DNA from: Hyphomicrobium sp.
GTDB taxonomy: Bacteria; Pseudomonadota; Alphaproteobacteria; Rhizobiales; Hyphomicrobiaceae
Assembly (NCBI GenBank): GCA_019751875.1
Contig: JAIEMV010000018.1
Location: 27,622 to 91,621 of the forward strand
DNA length: 64,000 nt
Direction: 5' to 3'
Notes under the pieces: generated by a model
What the model saw: the letters and a program-made list of their open reading frames with translations, nothing else
Databases searched by the model: none
What the model was told of the DNA's origin: nothing
Part shown: piece after piece, positions 38,294 through 47,335 of the stretch
Position numbering within the stretch: the first letter of the stretch is position 1
Layout of the letters: each line of letters opens with the position of its first letter
Position numbers and translations under genes: made by a program

Positions 38294-40408
38294 ATGCGGC
38301 CCAACGATCTCACACCTTTGTTTGCGCCTGTGGAGACGCTGAAGGGCATCGGCCCTCGTTTGGCTGCGCTCATGAAAAAGGCGTTGAAGCTTCCGCCGGG
38401 CGTCCGCGAACCGCGCGTACTGGACCTTCTCTGGCACATGCCGACGGGCGTAGTGGACCGGCGGGCAGAGCCCTCCGTCGCGGACGCAGTGCCCGGGACA
38501 ATCGTGACGCTCAAAGTGCGAATACTGAAGCACAAGGCGCCTCCGCGCGGCAACACCAAGGCACCCTACAAGGTGGCTACCGAGGATGAGACCGGCCGCC
38601 TGGACCTGATTTTCTTCCGCGCGGAGCCGAGCTTTGTCGAGCGGCAGCTCCCCGTTGGGGAGATCCGCTACATCTCGGGACGAGCCGAAAAGTATGGCGA
38701 CACTCTGCAGATGGCGCATCCCGACTATATCGTCGCCGAAGACCGCCGCGCCGAATTGCCTTTATTGGAACCGGTCTATCCGCTCACCGCTGGGCTAACG
38801 GCAAAGGTGGTGTTAAAGGCCGCGCGGCAGGCCGTGGAGCGCGTCGGCGATTTCCCGGAGTGGCAGGACCCGACTTGGCTCAAGGCCCGCGGGTGGTGCG
38901 GATTTCGAGACGCGGTGCGGTGTGTCCATATGCCGGAAGACGCGGGCGACGTTTCGCCGTCATCCCCTGCTTGGCAGCGGCTCGCGTTCGATGAACTCCT
39001 CGCCAATCAGCTCGCGCTCGGCATCGTCCGGCAAAGCTTCAAGGCGCAGCGAGGGCGTCCCGTGCACGGCGAGGGGCACATCCGGGCGCGGATCATCAAC
39101 GCCCTGCCCTTCGAATTGACGCGTTCGCAGAAGATTGCGCTTGCCGATATTGCCGCGGACATGGGGGCGCCCAACCGGATGCTGCGCCTTCTGCAAGGCG
39201 ACGTCGGGTCGGGCAAAACTGTGGTCGCGCTGATGGCGATGGCGATTGCCGTGGAGGCGGGTGCGCAGGCCGCACTGATGGCGCCGACGGAGGTTCTGGC
39301 GCGGCAGCATCTGGAGACGATCGCACCACTCGCGGAAGCTGCCGGATTGCGCATCGGGCTGTTGACCGGCCGTGAGAAAGGCAAGCCGCGCAGCCATCTT
39401 TTGCAGGCGCTTCGCGACGGTGAAGTCGATCTCCTCATTGGCACGCACGCGCTGTTCCAGGACGACGTGGTTTTTCGTGATCTCGCATTCGCGGTGATCG
39501 ACGAGCAGCATCGCTTCGGCGTGCACCAGAGGCTGGCGTTGCAAATGAAGGGCGGCGAGGGCGGAGCCAACATGCTCGTGATGACAGCGACGCCCATTCC
39601 GCGCACGCTGCTGATGACTCACTACGGTGATCTGGACGTGTCGAAGCTCACGGAGAAGCCAGCGGGAAGAAAGCCCATCATCACCAAGGCAGTTCCCACG
39701 GATACCATGGAGAAGCTGATCGACCGCATCCGGGTGCAATTGGCGGAGGGCGCGCAGGTCTATTGGGTTTGCCCGCTGATCGAAAGTTCGGAGGTGAGCG
39801 AACTGGCGGCGGCCGAAGAACGGCACGCGCACTTGAAGCAGATTTTCGGTGAGACGGTCGGGCTGCTGCATGGCGCAATGACGTCGGCCGCCAAGGACGC
39901 GACAATGGCTGCGTTCGCAGCGAACGAGCTGAAGATCCTTGTTGCGACCACGGTCATCGAAGTGGGGGTCAACGTCCCCAACGCCAATATCATGGTCATC
40001 GAGCACGCGGAGCGGTTCGGACTGGCGCAACTGCATCAGTTGCGCGGTCGCGTGGGGCGGGGTTCGCGCGAGAGTTACTGCATGCTGCTTTACGCGGAGC
40101 CCTTGGGCGAGACGGCAAGAGAGCGTCTCGCGATGATGGAGGCCACGGAGGATGGCTTTCTGATCGCGGAGAAGGATCTGGAGTTGCGCGGTGGCGGGGA
40201 GGTTCTCGGCGCGCGGCAAAGTGGGTTGCCAGAATTCCGTGTGGCCGACGTGCCGGGATTTCCAATGCTGCTTGCGGCTGCGCGCGACGACGCAAAGCTG
40301 ATCCTCGAGCGGGATCCGTCGCTAACCACTGCGCGCGGACGGGCGATGCGCACGCTGCTCTATCTCTTCGAATGCGATGAAGCCGTGCGCCTGTTCCGGG
40401 CTGCCTAG
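38294..40408 (+). CDS. recG: ATP-dependent DNA helicase RecG
   Basis: A 704-residue branched-DNA helicase. The N-terminal wedge domain (about 1-230) contains LKGIGPRLAALMKKAL and the OB fold (VKVRILKHKAP-like TLKVRILKHKAPPRGNTKAP). The motor domains carry Walker A LLQGDVGSGKTVVALMAMAI, motif II IDEQHRFGVHQR, motif III VMTATPIPRTL and motif VI HQLRGRVGRGSRESYC. RecG remodels stalled forks and Holliday junctions. The ATG at 38294 gives the usual MRPNDLTPLFAPV start; an ATG 12 nt upstream is also in frame. It is divergent from sdhE-mfd, and its stop overlaps the stop of the convergent DUF502 gene. Confidence 0.97.
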   Translation: MRPNDLTPLFAPVETLKGIGPRLAALMKKALKLPPGVREPRVLDLLWHMPTGVVDRRAEPSVADAVPGTIVTLKVRILKHKAPPRGNTKAPYKVATEDETGRLDLIFFRAEPSFVERQLPVGEIRYISGRAEKYGDTLQMAHPDYIVAEDRRAELPLLEPVYPLTAGLTAKVVLKAARQAVERVGDFPEWQDPTWLKARGWCGFRDAVRCVHMPEDAGDVSPSSPAWQRLAFDELLANQLALGIVRQSFKAQRGRPVHGEGHIRARIINALPFELTRSQKIALADIAADMGAPNRMLRLLQGDVGSGKTVVALMAMAIAVEAGAQAALMAPTEVLARQHLETIAPLAEAAGLRIGLLTGREKGKPRSHLLQALRDGEVDLLIGTHALFQDDVVFRDLAFAVIDEQHRFGVHQRLALQMKGGEGGANMLVMTATPIPRTLLMTHYGDLDVSKLTEKPAGRKPIITKAVPTDTMEKLIDRIRVQLAEGAQVYWVCPLIESSEVSELAAAEERHAHLKQIFGETVGLLHGAMTSAAKDATMAAFAANELKILVATTVIEVGVNVPNANIMVIEHAERFGLAQLHQLRGRVGRGSRESYCMLLYAEPLGETARERLAMMEATEDGFLIAEKDLELRGGGEVLGARQSGLPEFRVADVPGFPMLLAAARDDAKLILERDPSLTTARGRAMRTLLYLFECDEAVRLFRAA

Positions 40409-41187
40409 GTCTTCGCCCGCGCGATGTCTGCGAGTTTGCGCAGGCGCGCCTGCTGGTCGGGCATCACCATGCCGGCGGAAATGACGATCTTGGCTGCGTC
40501 TTCGACGCTCATCTTGAGGAGCGTGACGTCCCGGCGCGGCACGAAGCAGATGAAGCCTGTCGGCGGGACGATGCCGGTCGGCATGAAAACCGTGACGAGA
40601 TCAGTTTCGCCACCGGGCTCTGCGGCTGCAATTTCGCCTGCTGCTTCGCCGGTAACGAAGACGATCGACCAAAGGCCCTTTGAAGGAAACTCTATGAGAC
40701 CCACTTTCTGGAATGCACGCTTCTTGTCAGTGGCCGTGACTGCGCTTTCGAAAATCTGCTTCAGAGCGCGATAGACGTTGCGCACGATCGGCATCCGGTC
40801 GAGCACCATTTCGCCCCCCGAGATGAGGGAGCGGCCGAGCAAGTTGGCACCCAGGAAACCGATGATCGTCAAGCCCATGATGCCGAAGAGAACGCCGATG
40901 CCCGGGACAGCGAACGGCAGATAGGTTTCGGGCAGGTAGATCGACGGGATCAGCGGCTTCACATAGTCGTCGGCGAAATCGATGAACCACTTGATCAGAT
41001 AGACGGTCACCGCGACGGGACCGACGATGATGATCCCGGTGAGAAAATAGTTGCGCAGGCGCGCGCCCAGGCGAAGCGGCGCGACGGGGTCGTCGTGCGC
41101 GAGACGCTTCAGTCCTTCCGCAAGAACCGCTTCGCCATCTTCCGTCGTCGGTACGGGTTGCTCGATAGTGTTGGGGTCCCGGCTCAT
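40405..41187 (-). CDS. DUF502 family inner-membrane protein
   Basis: A 260-residue membrane protein. A polar N terminus (about 1-38) is followed by a first helix (about 42-65, YFLTGIIIVGPVAVTVYLIK) and a second (about 90-115, VPGIGVLFGIMGLTIIGFLG). A long cytoplasmic or periplasmic domain comes next, with RMPIVRNVYRALKQIFESAV, GLIEFPSKGLWSIVFVTGEA, VTVFMPTGIVPPTGFICFVP and DVTLLKMSVEDAAKIVISAG, all hallmarks of the family. Function is unknown in bacteria; a plant homologue is called COV. The last 4 nt overlap the recG stop codon tail to tail. The ATG at 41187 is chosen over a GTG 30 nt upstream. Confidence 0.9.
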   Translation of the reverse strand: MSRDPNTIEQPVPTTEDGEAVLAEGLKRLAHDDPVAPLRLGARLRNYFLTGIIIVGPVAVTVYLIKWFIDFADDYVKPLIPSIYLPETYLPFAVPGIGVLFGIMGLTIIGFLGANLLGRSLISGGEMVLDRMPIVRNVYRALKQIFESAVTATDKKRAFQKVGLIEFPSKGLWSIVFVTGEAAGEIAAAEPGGETDLVTVFMPTGIVPPTGFICFVPRRDVTLLKMSVEDAAKIVISAGMVMPDQQARLRKLADIARAKT

Positions 41188-41238
41188 CCGATCATCGTGC
41201 GGTGGACGCCGTGCCACGTCAACGGGCTGCCTTCGAGA

Positions 41239-42435
41239 TCACTTCGTGACGACAAGGCAGTCGTAGCCTTTGGGCTTCAGCGCTGTGCAGAATTGGCCGG
41301 GTTCGGCCGCGCTCGCATAAGGTCCGACCTGGACGCGATAGAACGTGCCGTTGCCGAACGTGACTTCATCGATCGCGGGAGCGGCCGTGCCGATCGCCTG
41401 CGCGTGTTCGGCCCGCAATCGGGCCGTGATCTGCTCCGCCTCATCGCGCGAACTCACGATGCCGACTTGCAGGCGATACTTGCCGGCGGCCGTGGTGCGG
41501 GCGGCATCCACCGCCGCCGTCTTCTTCTTTGCGACTGGCTTGACGTCCGCCTTTGCCGGTGCGGCAACAACGCTCGTGCCGGAGTCCCAGCCGGACGCTG
41601 CCGGTGGCTGCGGCGCAGGCGGCGCTGTGGCTGCGGTTGCCACATTGGCCGACGACTCGGTGGTGGCCGTGCTGCCCCCACCGAACATACCACCGAAGAA
41701 ACCGCTGACAGCGCTGCCGGCATTGCCGATGGCTGAGCCGACGTTTGCGAGCGGCGTTGGCGAGGCTGCAGCGGCATCGCCCTGCGGAAGCGCGGAGAGC
41801 GAGGGTGCGTCGGGTGATGAAAGCGTCGCGTAGCCCCCCGCTGGTGTCGAGAGATTGGGAACTGACGCCTCAGCCGCGCTCTTTTCGCTGGCTGCGCTCC
41901 AGGAGGAGGTCGCACTGTCGGCCGGCGCGGCTGCCGGACGTGCCGGCGGCGTCTCAGACGAGGGCAGAGTTGCCTTCGCCACGGCGGCGGCTGGAGCATC
42001 GAGCGGTGGGGTCCCGATGGGCGTCGCCGTACCCAGGCCGGCTTCCTGATAGGCAGCCTGGCGCTGTTCCATGGCGGCGGCGCGATCAGCATCGCTGAGG
42101 CCATTCTTGAGCCAGACCGCCGAAGTCAAATCTGAAATCGCTTGTGCGCTCTTGCCCGTCTTGCGGTAGGCCGCGCCACGATAATAGAGCGCCTTCGCCA
42201 TCTGCTGGCTCGACAGTCCACCCGTCGAAAGCGCCGCAGAGAGCGACTGAATGGCGGGTCCGAACTTGCCGGCCTCGTAGGCTTTTGTGCCCGCCTCGTA
42301 GGATTTAACCCCACTTGCCGCAGGTTTCTTTTCCGCGGCCGGGGCAGTGGGAACGTTCTGCGCATAGGTTTGCGACGGCGCGGAAACGACCGCGACCGCG
42401 CCAACGGCAGCAAGCAATAGTCGCTTGGCGTGCAT
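41239..42435 (-). CDS. Exported TPR- and SPOR-domain protein
   Basis: A 398-residue protein. Residues 1-26 are a signal peptide (MHAKRLLLAAVGAVAVVSAP). Residues about 42-125 form TPR-like helices (YEAGTKAYEAGKFGPAIQSL, ALYYRGAAYRKTGKSAQAIS). A long A/P/S-rich disordered region includes a glycine-rich patch (VSGFFGGMFGGGSTATTESS). The C-terminal 75 residues are a SPOR domain (YRLQVGIVSSRDEAEQITAR, TFYRVQVGPYASAAEPGQFC). SPOR domains bind glycan strands lacking stem peptides at division sites, so a periplasmic wall-associated role is likely. It lies just after glmS in the same direction, with 177 nt between. Confidence 0.87.
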   Translation of the reverse strand: MHAKRLLLAAVGAVAVVSAPSQTYAQNVPTAPAAEKKPAASGVKSYEAGTKAYEAGKFGPAIQSLSAALSTGGLSSQQMAKALYYRGAAYRKTGKSAQAISDLTSAVWLKNGLSDADRAAAMEQRQAAYQEAGLGTATPIGTPPLDAPAAAVAKATLPSSETPPARPAAAPADSATSSWSAASEKSAAEASVPNLSTPAGGYATLSSPDAPSLSALPQGDAAAASPTPLANVGSAIGNAGSAVSGFFGGMFGGGSTATTESSANVATAATAPPAPQPPAASGWDSGTSVVAAPAKADVKPVAKKKTAAVDAARTTAAGKYRLQVGIVSSRDEAEQITARLRAEHAQAIGTAAPAIDEVTFGNGTFYRVQVGPYASAAEPGQFCTALKPKGYDCLVVTK

Positions 42436-42612
42436 ACGTCCTGTTATCCCCCCGTTACGGCCTGGCACGCTGAACATGACTGACGTAACGCCCCGCCTTC
42501 TATGTCAAGCGCCATGTGGTGGCAATTGTGGGGCACGCTCCGCGCAGATGCTCGTCCAAGATATCCAAAGGCCATAGCTCGGTCGTCGTTAACGCTGAGT
42601 TCAAACGTGCGG

Positions 42613-44433
42613 TCACTCCACCGTGACCGACTTGGCCAAGTTGCGCGGCTGGTCCACGTCGGTGCCCATGAAGACGGCGGTGTGATAGGCGATGAGTTGG
42701 ATCGGCACCGCATAGAGCAGCGGATTGGCAAAGTCGTGACCCTTCGGCACCTTGATATGGGCCACAAGCTTACAGCCGCACTTCTCGGTCGGAGCGTCGG
42801 AAATGAGGATGATCTGGCCGCCGCGGGCGGCGACCTCCTGCATATTGGAGACGGTCTTTTCAAATAGGTCGTCATCGGGCGCGACAACAATGACCGGCAC
42901 ATTCTCATCGATGAGGGCGATGGGCCCGTGCTTGAGTTCACCTGCCGCGTAGCCTTCGGCGTGGATGTACGAAATTTCTTTCAGCTTCAGCGCACCCTCG
43001 AGCGCGAGGGGATAGTTGATGCCGCGGCCGAGGAAGAGCACGTCGCGGGCTTTGGACAGGTACTGCGCCAGGTCCTCGTACTGCTGCTCGTTGTGCAGCA
43101 TCGATGACATTAGGCGCGGCACCTCGATCAATGCCTTGACGAGTTCGGCTTCCTTCTCGGCCGTCATGGTGCCTTTGGCGCGGCCGATGGCGATGGCGAG
43201 GCATGCGAGCGCCGAGAGCTGGCAGGAGAACGCCTTCGTGGACGCAACACCGATTTCGGGCCCGGCCAGCGTCGGCAGCACGGCGTGGCTCTCGCGCGCG
43301 ATCGACGACGTGCGCACGTTGACGATGGAGACGATCCGCTGACCACCGGACTTGCAATAGCGCAGGGTGGCGAGCGTGTCGGCGGTTTCGCCCGACTGCG
43401 AGACGAACACGGCGAGGCCGCCGTCGACAAGGGGTGCCTCACGGTAACGAAACTCGGAAGCGATATCGATTTCTACCGGAACGCGGGCGTAGCGCTCGAT
43501 CCAGTATTTGCCGACAAGCCCAGCGTAATAGGCCGTGCCGCACGCCGAGATGGTCACGCGAGGAATGGCGGCGAGATCGATGCCGAGGCCGGGAAAGGCG
43601 ATCGTGCCGGCGCCCATATCCAGGTAATTGGCAAGCGTATGGCTGACGACTTCGGGCTGCTCGTGGATTTCCTTCGCCATGAAGTGGCGGTGATTGCCTT
43701 TGTCGACCAGGAGCGCACTGGCGACGGATTTGATCTTTGGTCGATCGACGCGCTGACCGAGCTCGTCGAAGATTTCAACGCCGGAACGGCGCATCACGGC
43801 CCAGTCGCCCTCATCGAGATAGGTGATCGTGTCGGTGAACGGTGCGAGCGCGATGGCATCCGAGCCAAGATAAACTTCGCCGGTGCCGTAACCGATGGCG
43901 AGCGGTGAGCCCTTGCGGGCGGCGATCATCAGGTCATCGTGGCCGGCAAAGATAATGCCGAGCGCGAAAGCTCCCTGGAGCTTGGCGAGAGCGGCTTTCG
44001 TGGCGGCAATCGGTTCGAGGCCCTGGTCGAGTTCGTCGGTGACGAGGTGGACGACGGCTTCCGTGTCGGTGTCGGTCTCGAAGACGTGGCCACGTGCGGT
44101 GAGTTCGGCTTTGAGTTCGCGATAATTCTCGATGATGCCGTTGTGCACGACGCAGACCTTGGCGCTCATGTGCGGATGGGCGTTGCGTTCCGTGGGACGT
44201 CCGTGCGTGGCCCACCGCGTGTGGCCTATGCCGACGTGGCCCTGCAGCGGCTGTTCGTGGAGCCGCGTCTCGAGATTGCGAAGCTTACCTTCAGCGCGAC
44301 GGCGATCGAGGTGGCCGTCCTCGAGTGTGGCAATGCCGGCGCTGTCATAGCCGCGGTACTCAAGGCGGCGTAACGCGTCGACCAGATCGATCGCAACGGG
44401 CTTATTGGCGAGAATTCCGACGATGCCACACAT
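42613..44433 (-). CDS. glmS: Glutamine-fructose-6-phosphate aminotransferase GlmS
   Basis: A 606-residue enzyme. The N-terminal amidotransferase nucleophile is Cys2 (MCGIVGILANKPVAIDLVDA), with HTRWATHGRPTERNAHPHMS and SDTEA-like DTDTEAVVHLVTDELDQGLE. Two SIS sugar-binding domains follow (CGTAYYAGLVGKYWIERYAR, SQSGETADTLATLRYCKSGG, LGRGINYPLALEGALKLKEI). The C-terminal PRNLAKSVTVE is the standard end. It makes glucosamine 6-phosphate from fructose 6-phosphate and glutamine, the first committed step to UDP-GlcNAc. It lies 58 nt after glmU on the same strand, and the two probably form one transcript. Confidence 0.97.
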   Translation of the reverse strand: MCGIVGILANKPVAIDLVDALRRLEYRGYDSAGIATLEDGHLDRRRAEGKLRNLETRLHEQPLQGHVGIGHTRWATHGRPTERNAHPHMSAKVCVVHNGIIENYRELKAELTARGHVFETDTDTEAVVHLVTDELDQGLEPIAATKAALAKLQGAFALGIIFAGHDDLMIAARKGSPLAIGYGTGEVYLGSDAIALAPFTDTITYLDEGDWAVMRRSGVEIFDELGQRVDRPKIKSVASALLVDKGNHRHFMAKEIHEQPEVVSHTLANYLDMGAGTIAFPGLGIDLAAIPRVTISACGTAYYAGLVGKYWIERYARVPVEIDIASEFRYREAPLVDGGLAVFVSQSGETADTLATLRYCKSGGQRIVSIVNVRTSSIARESHAVLPTLAGPEIGVASTKAFSCQLSALACLAIAIGRAKGTMTAEKEAELVKALIEVPRLMSSMLHNEQQYEDLAQYLSKARDVLFLGRGINYPLALEGALKLKEISYIHAEGYAAGELKHGPIALIDENVPVIVVAPDDDLFEKTVSNMQEVAARGGQIILISDAPTEKCGCKLVAHIKVPKGHDFANPLLYAVPIQLIAYHTAVFMGTDVDQPRNLAKSVTVE

Positions 44434-44491
44434 GGCCTATGTCCCTACCGTCCCTTGAAAGAAAAACTTGTTTCCACTTTCATCGCATGGA

Positions 44492-45856
44492 TCATGTCGC
44501 ACGATGTCCCGCCTTGCGCCGCGCCATGAGCGTGCGGAACTTCGCCGCCCACTGGGGTCGTTCTTCCTGGGCCGAGCGTTCGAGCGCCAAGGCACCCGGT
44601 GCGACGTCTTTGGTAATGACGCTGCCGGAGCCGACGTAGGCGCCGTCGCCGATCTTGATCGGAGCGACGAGCGACGTATTCGAGCCGATGAAGGCTCCCT
44701 CCCCGATCTCGGTCTTGTGTTTGAAGAAGCCGTCATAATTGCAGAAGATCGTACCGGCGCCGATGTTGGCACCCGCCCCGACCGATCCGTCACCGAGGTA
44801 GGAAAGGTGGTTGGCCTTGGCACCATCGCCGACCGCGACGTTCTTGACCTCGACGAAGTTGCCGATGTGCACGCGGGGGCCGAGCACCGCGCCTGGGCGC
44901 AGGCGTGCGTAGGGACCGATGCGGGCGTTGGCGCCGATGCTGGCGCCTTCGAAGTGGCAGAACGCCTTGATTTCGGCGCCATCGGCAATGGTGACGCCGG
45001 GCCCGAACACGACATTGGGCTCGATGATCACATCGCGGCCGATGATCGTGTCGTAGCTGAAGAACACCGTCTCTGGGGAGGTCAGCGTCGCGCCATTGTC
45101 CATGGCGGCCTGCCGGGTGCGGTCCTGCCAAATGCGTTCGGCGCTGGCGAGCTGGCTGCGCGAATTGACACCGAGCACTTCGTCTTCCGGTGTGCGGATC
45201 ACTGCGGCGCGCGCGCCATCGGCACGAGCAATTTCGACCGCGTCCGTCAGGTAGTATTCGCCCTTGGCGTTGCCGTTGCCGATGCGGCTCAGCACGCCGA
45301 GCAGGTCGCCAAGACGGAAGGCCAACACGCCCGAATTGCACAGCGTGATCTTGCGTTCCTCGGGGCTTGCGTCCTTGTGCTCGCGAATGGCAAGCAGTGT
45401 GCTCTCGTTGACCGTGATCAAGCGGCCATAGCCCGTCGGGTCTTTGGCTTCGAAACCGAGAACGGCGACGCCGGCTCCTCCGTCGAGCGCGGTGCGAAGG
45501 GATACCAGGGTCGAGGCCTGAAGAAGGGGCGTATCGGCGTAGAGGACGATGACATCGCCAGTGTGGCCGTGCAAAGCCGGGCGGGCGGCGAGGACCGCAT
45601 CAGCGGTGCCTAGCTGGTTCTCTTGTGTGAAAACCTTGGCGCTGGGTGCGAGGCGTGCGACTTCGCTGCGGACCTCGTCCATGTCTGGTCCGACGACCAC
45701 CGCGATGGCGGCGTCTTCAACGCCTCTGGCGAGCGCCAGAACATGTCCAAGCATGGAGAGGCCTGCCACCTTATGGAGGACCTTCGGCAACGCGGACTTC
45801 ATACGCGTGCCTTTACCGGCGGCGAGGATCACAATGAGCGGCGCTGCGGTGGCCAT
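44492..45856 (-). CDS. glmU: Bifunctional N-acetylglucosamine-1-phosphate uridyltransferase/acetyltransferase GlmU
   Basis: A 454-residue bifunctional enzyme. The N-terminal pyrophosphorylase has the nucleotide-binding LAAGKGTRMKSALPKVLHKV and QLGTADAVLAARPALHGHTG, with DTPLL binding metal. The C-terminal left-handed beta-helix (about 255-440) shows hexapeptide repeats (IGRDVIIEPNVVFGPGVTIA, YLGDGSVGAGANIGAGTIFC NYDG) and acetyltransferase residues. It converts GlcN-1-P to UDP-GlcNAc. The start at 45856 was chosen because MATAAPLIVILAAGKGTRM matches the family start; the frame stays open far upstream (to 46222) but that part is not conserved-looking. The gap 45857-46192 holds no gene or clear motif beyond presumed promoters for the two divergent genes. 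Confidence 0.96.
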   Translation of the reverse strand: MATAAPLIVILAAGKGTRMKSALPKVLHKVAGLSMLGHVLALARGVEDAAIAVVVGPDMDEVRSEVARLAPSAKVFTQENQLGTADAVLAARPALHGHTGDVIVLYADTPLLQASTLVSLRTALDGGAGVAVLGFEAKDPTGYGRLITVNESTLLAIREHKDASPEERKITLCNSGVLAFRLGDLLGVLSRIGNGNAKGEYYLTDAVEIARADGARAAVIRTPEDEVLGVNSRSQLASAERIWQDRTRQAAMDNGATLTSPETVFFSYDTIIGRDVIIEPNVVFGPGVTIADGAEIKAFCHFEGASIGANARIGPYARLRPGAVLGPRVHIGNFVEVKNVAVGDGAKANHLSYLGDGSVGAGANIGAGTIFCNYDGFFKHKTEIGEGAFIGSNTSLVAPIKIGDGAYVGSGSVITKDVAPGALALERSAQEERPQWAAKFRTLMARRKAGHRAT

Positions 45857-46192
45857 GGGCGGAATTCTTGAACCTTCGTCATTGTTGAAGCAATCGCTCT
45901 GTAGCCGGTATTTCTCACCGTGGAGAAGCAAGGACCGTACCGGGCACGTAGCGCGGACTGGTGGCCCGGAAAAGGCGATGTAGGGCGTCCAGTGTGGACC
46001 TTGCCCGGATTCGGCTCCGTTCGTCTCGCCAAGGGCGTGCTTGCAACCTTTGCTTGTAGCAAAGCCGAGCCTCCGTTGCTGGCGTGCCGTCGTCCACAGG
46101 CATGCAAAACAGCGCCCCGGCCGTGCATTGACCCTCCCACACGACTCACGCAGCAATCCGGCAAAGTCCCAATTGTCCAAGGGTTTTAGAGC

Positions 46193-47173
46193 ATGTCTCA
46201 GCCGCATGGCCCCGCTGCCCACACGCCGCCGCCTTTGCCGGCCAGCTTCGCCTCAGGTCCCACCCTGCACTCCGCTACGGGTCAGTCGGCCGCTGGCGGC
46301 CATTTCGACAGTTCGATGGGTTCGGCCTTCCCGTCCGCGTTCGAAGTGGCCCCGGGATCCGGGCATCCGGCAGGGAGGCCGCGGCAAAACAAGGGGCTTT
46401 CTAGCGGAATCGTTGTATGGGGCATCGCGGCAGCGGCTGCGGTCGCCTACTTGTCGATCGTCCTCATCCGGCCTGATCTGGTTGCGCGTTTGAACAGTGG
46501 CGGCGCCTCGGTCGCCCAATTCGACACTTTGCGTGAAGAGGTTGACGGACTGCGTCGCGATCTGGCGAGCGTCCGCTCTCTCGTCGGCGACACGGCCTCG
46601 CAGCAGAAGGTGATCGTGGATCGTCTGGCGACGCTGGGCGCTCCGGTGGACGCACCTGTTCCGGCTTCTGATGCAGCGACTCCGTCACCGGCGCTGCGCC
46701 TCGACAGCGCACCTGTAAACTCGGCCGTTGTCCCGTCTGCTAGCGCAACGCGATCAATCGCCGATGCGAAGGTGTTGAATGCCAAGCCTGCACTCGAAAC
46801 GGGGAGCGTAAAGCCTGCTCCTCAAACAGCGCCCTCACCCGCGACGATACCGGCATCGGCCTCCAACGAACCGCCGCCCTTTGCAGCACCCGTGGTGACC
46901 CCGGCAGCCAAGCCCGTCGGCGTGCAGATCGCGTCGGGCTCCTCGATCGACAGCCTGCGCCTGAGTTGGAACCTGTTATCTGAAACGCATGCCGACAAGC
47001 TCAAGAACCTGGAGCCGCGTTACTCCCTGTCCGTCGATAATGGCGCCGTCGTGTACAATCTGCTGGCTGGGCCGGTGAAGTCGGAAGCGGACGCGAAGAA
47101 GATGTGCAAGGCTCTGGCTGCGAAGGCCATTCCGTGCAAGGTCATCGGCGAGTTCGGCGGTGCGGCACTTTAG
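46193..47173 (+). CDS. Membrane-anchored coiled-coil protein with C-terminal SPOR-like domain
   Basis: A 326-residue protein. A proline/serine-rich cytoplasmic N terminus of about 70 residues leads to one transmembrane helix (about 70-92, GIVVWGIAAAAAVAYLSIVL). A periplasmic coiled coil follows (about 108-150, FDTLREEVDGLRRDLASVRS), then a long A/P/S linker. The last 85 residues resemble a SPOR domain (LRLSWNLLSETHADKLKNLE, YNLLAGPVKSEADAKKMCKA). The design, membrane anchor plus linker plus glycan-binding end, is that of division-site SPOR proteins; no close named relative is recognised. It is divergent from glmU. Confidence 0.78.
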   Translation: MSQPHGPAAHTPPPLPASFASGPTLHSATGQSAAGGHFDSSMGSAFPSAFEVAPGSGHPAGRPRQNKGLSSGIVVWGIAAAAAVAYLSIVLIRPDLVARLNSGGASVAQFDTLREEVDGLRRDLASVRSLVGDTASQQKVIVDRLATLGAPVDAPVPASDAATPSPALRLDSAPVNSAVVPSASATRSIADAKVLNAKPALETGSVKPAPQTAPSPATIPASASNEPPPFAAPVVTPAAKPVGVQIASGSSIDSLRLSWNLLSETHADKLKNLEPRYSLSVDNGAVVYNLLAGPVKSEADAKKMCKALAAKAIPCKVIGEFGGAAL

Positions 47174-47233
47174 TGACTGCGCGTGGCGACTGCGCTATCG
47201 CGCCGCCGGCGGCCACGCGCGGAAAATGGGTAA

Positions 47234-47332
47234 CGCCTTCCGACTCCGCTTCCGCGGAGCCGGCCGGAAGGCGCGGAGCTTTCATTAATCGCGCCTTCCG
47301 ACTCCGCTTCCGCGGAGCCGGCCGGAAGGCGC
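47234..47332. repeat. Two direct copies of a 41-nt REP-like palindromic element
   Basis: Identical 41-nt units at 47234-47274 and 47292-47332, 58 nt apart start to start. Each folds on itself: outer arms CGCCTTCCG and CGGAAGGCG, inner arms TCCGC and GCGGA around TTCC. They sit between the convergent genes ending at 47173 and 47336 and are probably able to stop transcription from both sides. Confidence 0.88.
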
Positions 47333-47335
47333 TAA

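Noticed and set aside
42613..44491. A glmS ribozyme upstream of glmS
   Set aside because: That ribozyme is known from Gram-positive bacteria, and the 58-nt glmU-glmS gap is too short to hold it.
45857..46222. N-terminal extension of glmU by 122 codons
   Set aside because: The extension has shadow-like composition, and GlmU proteins start at the MATAAPLIVILAAG position.
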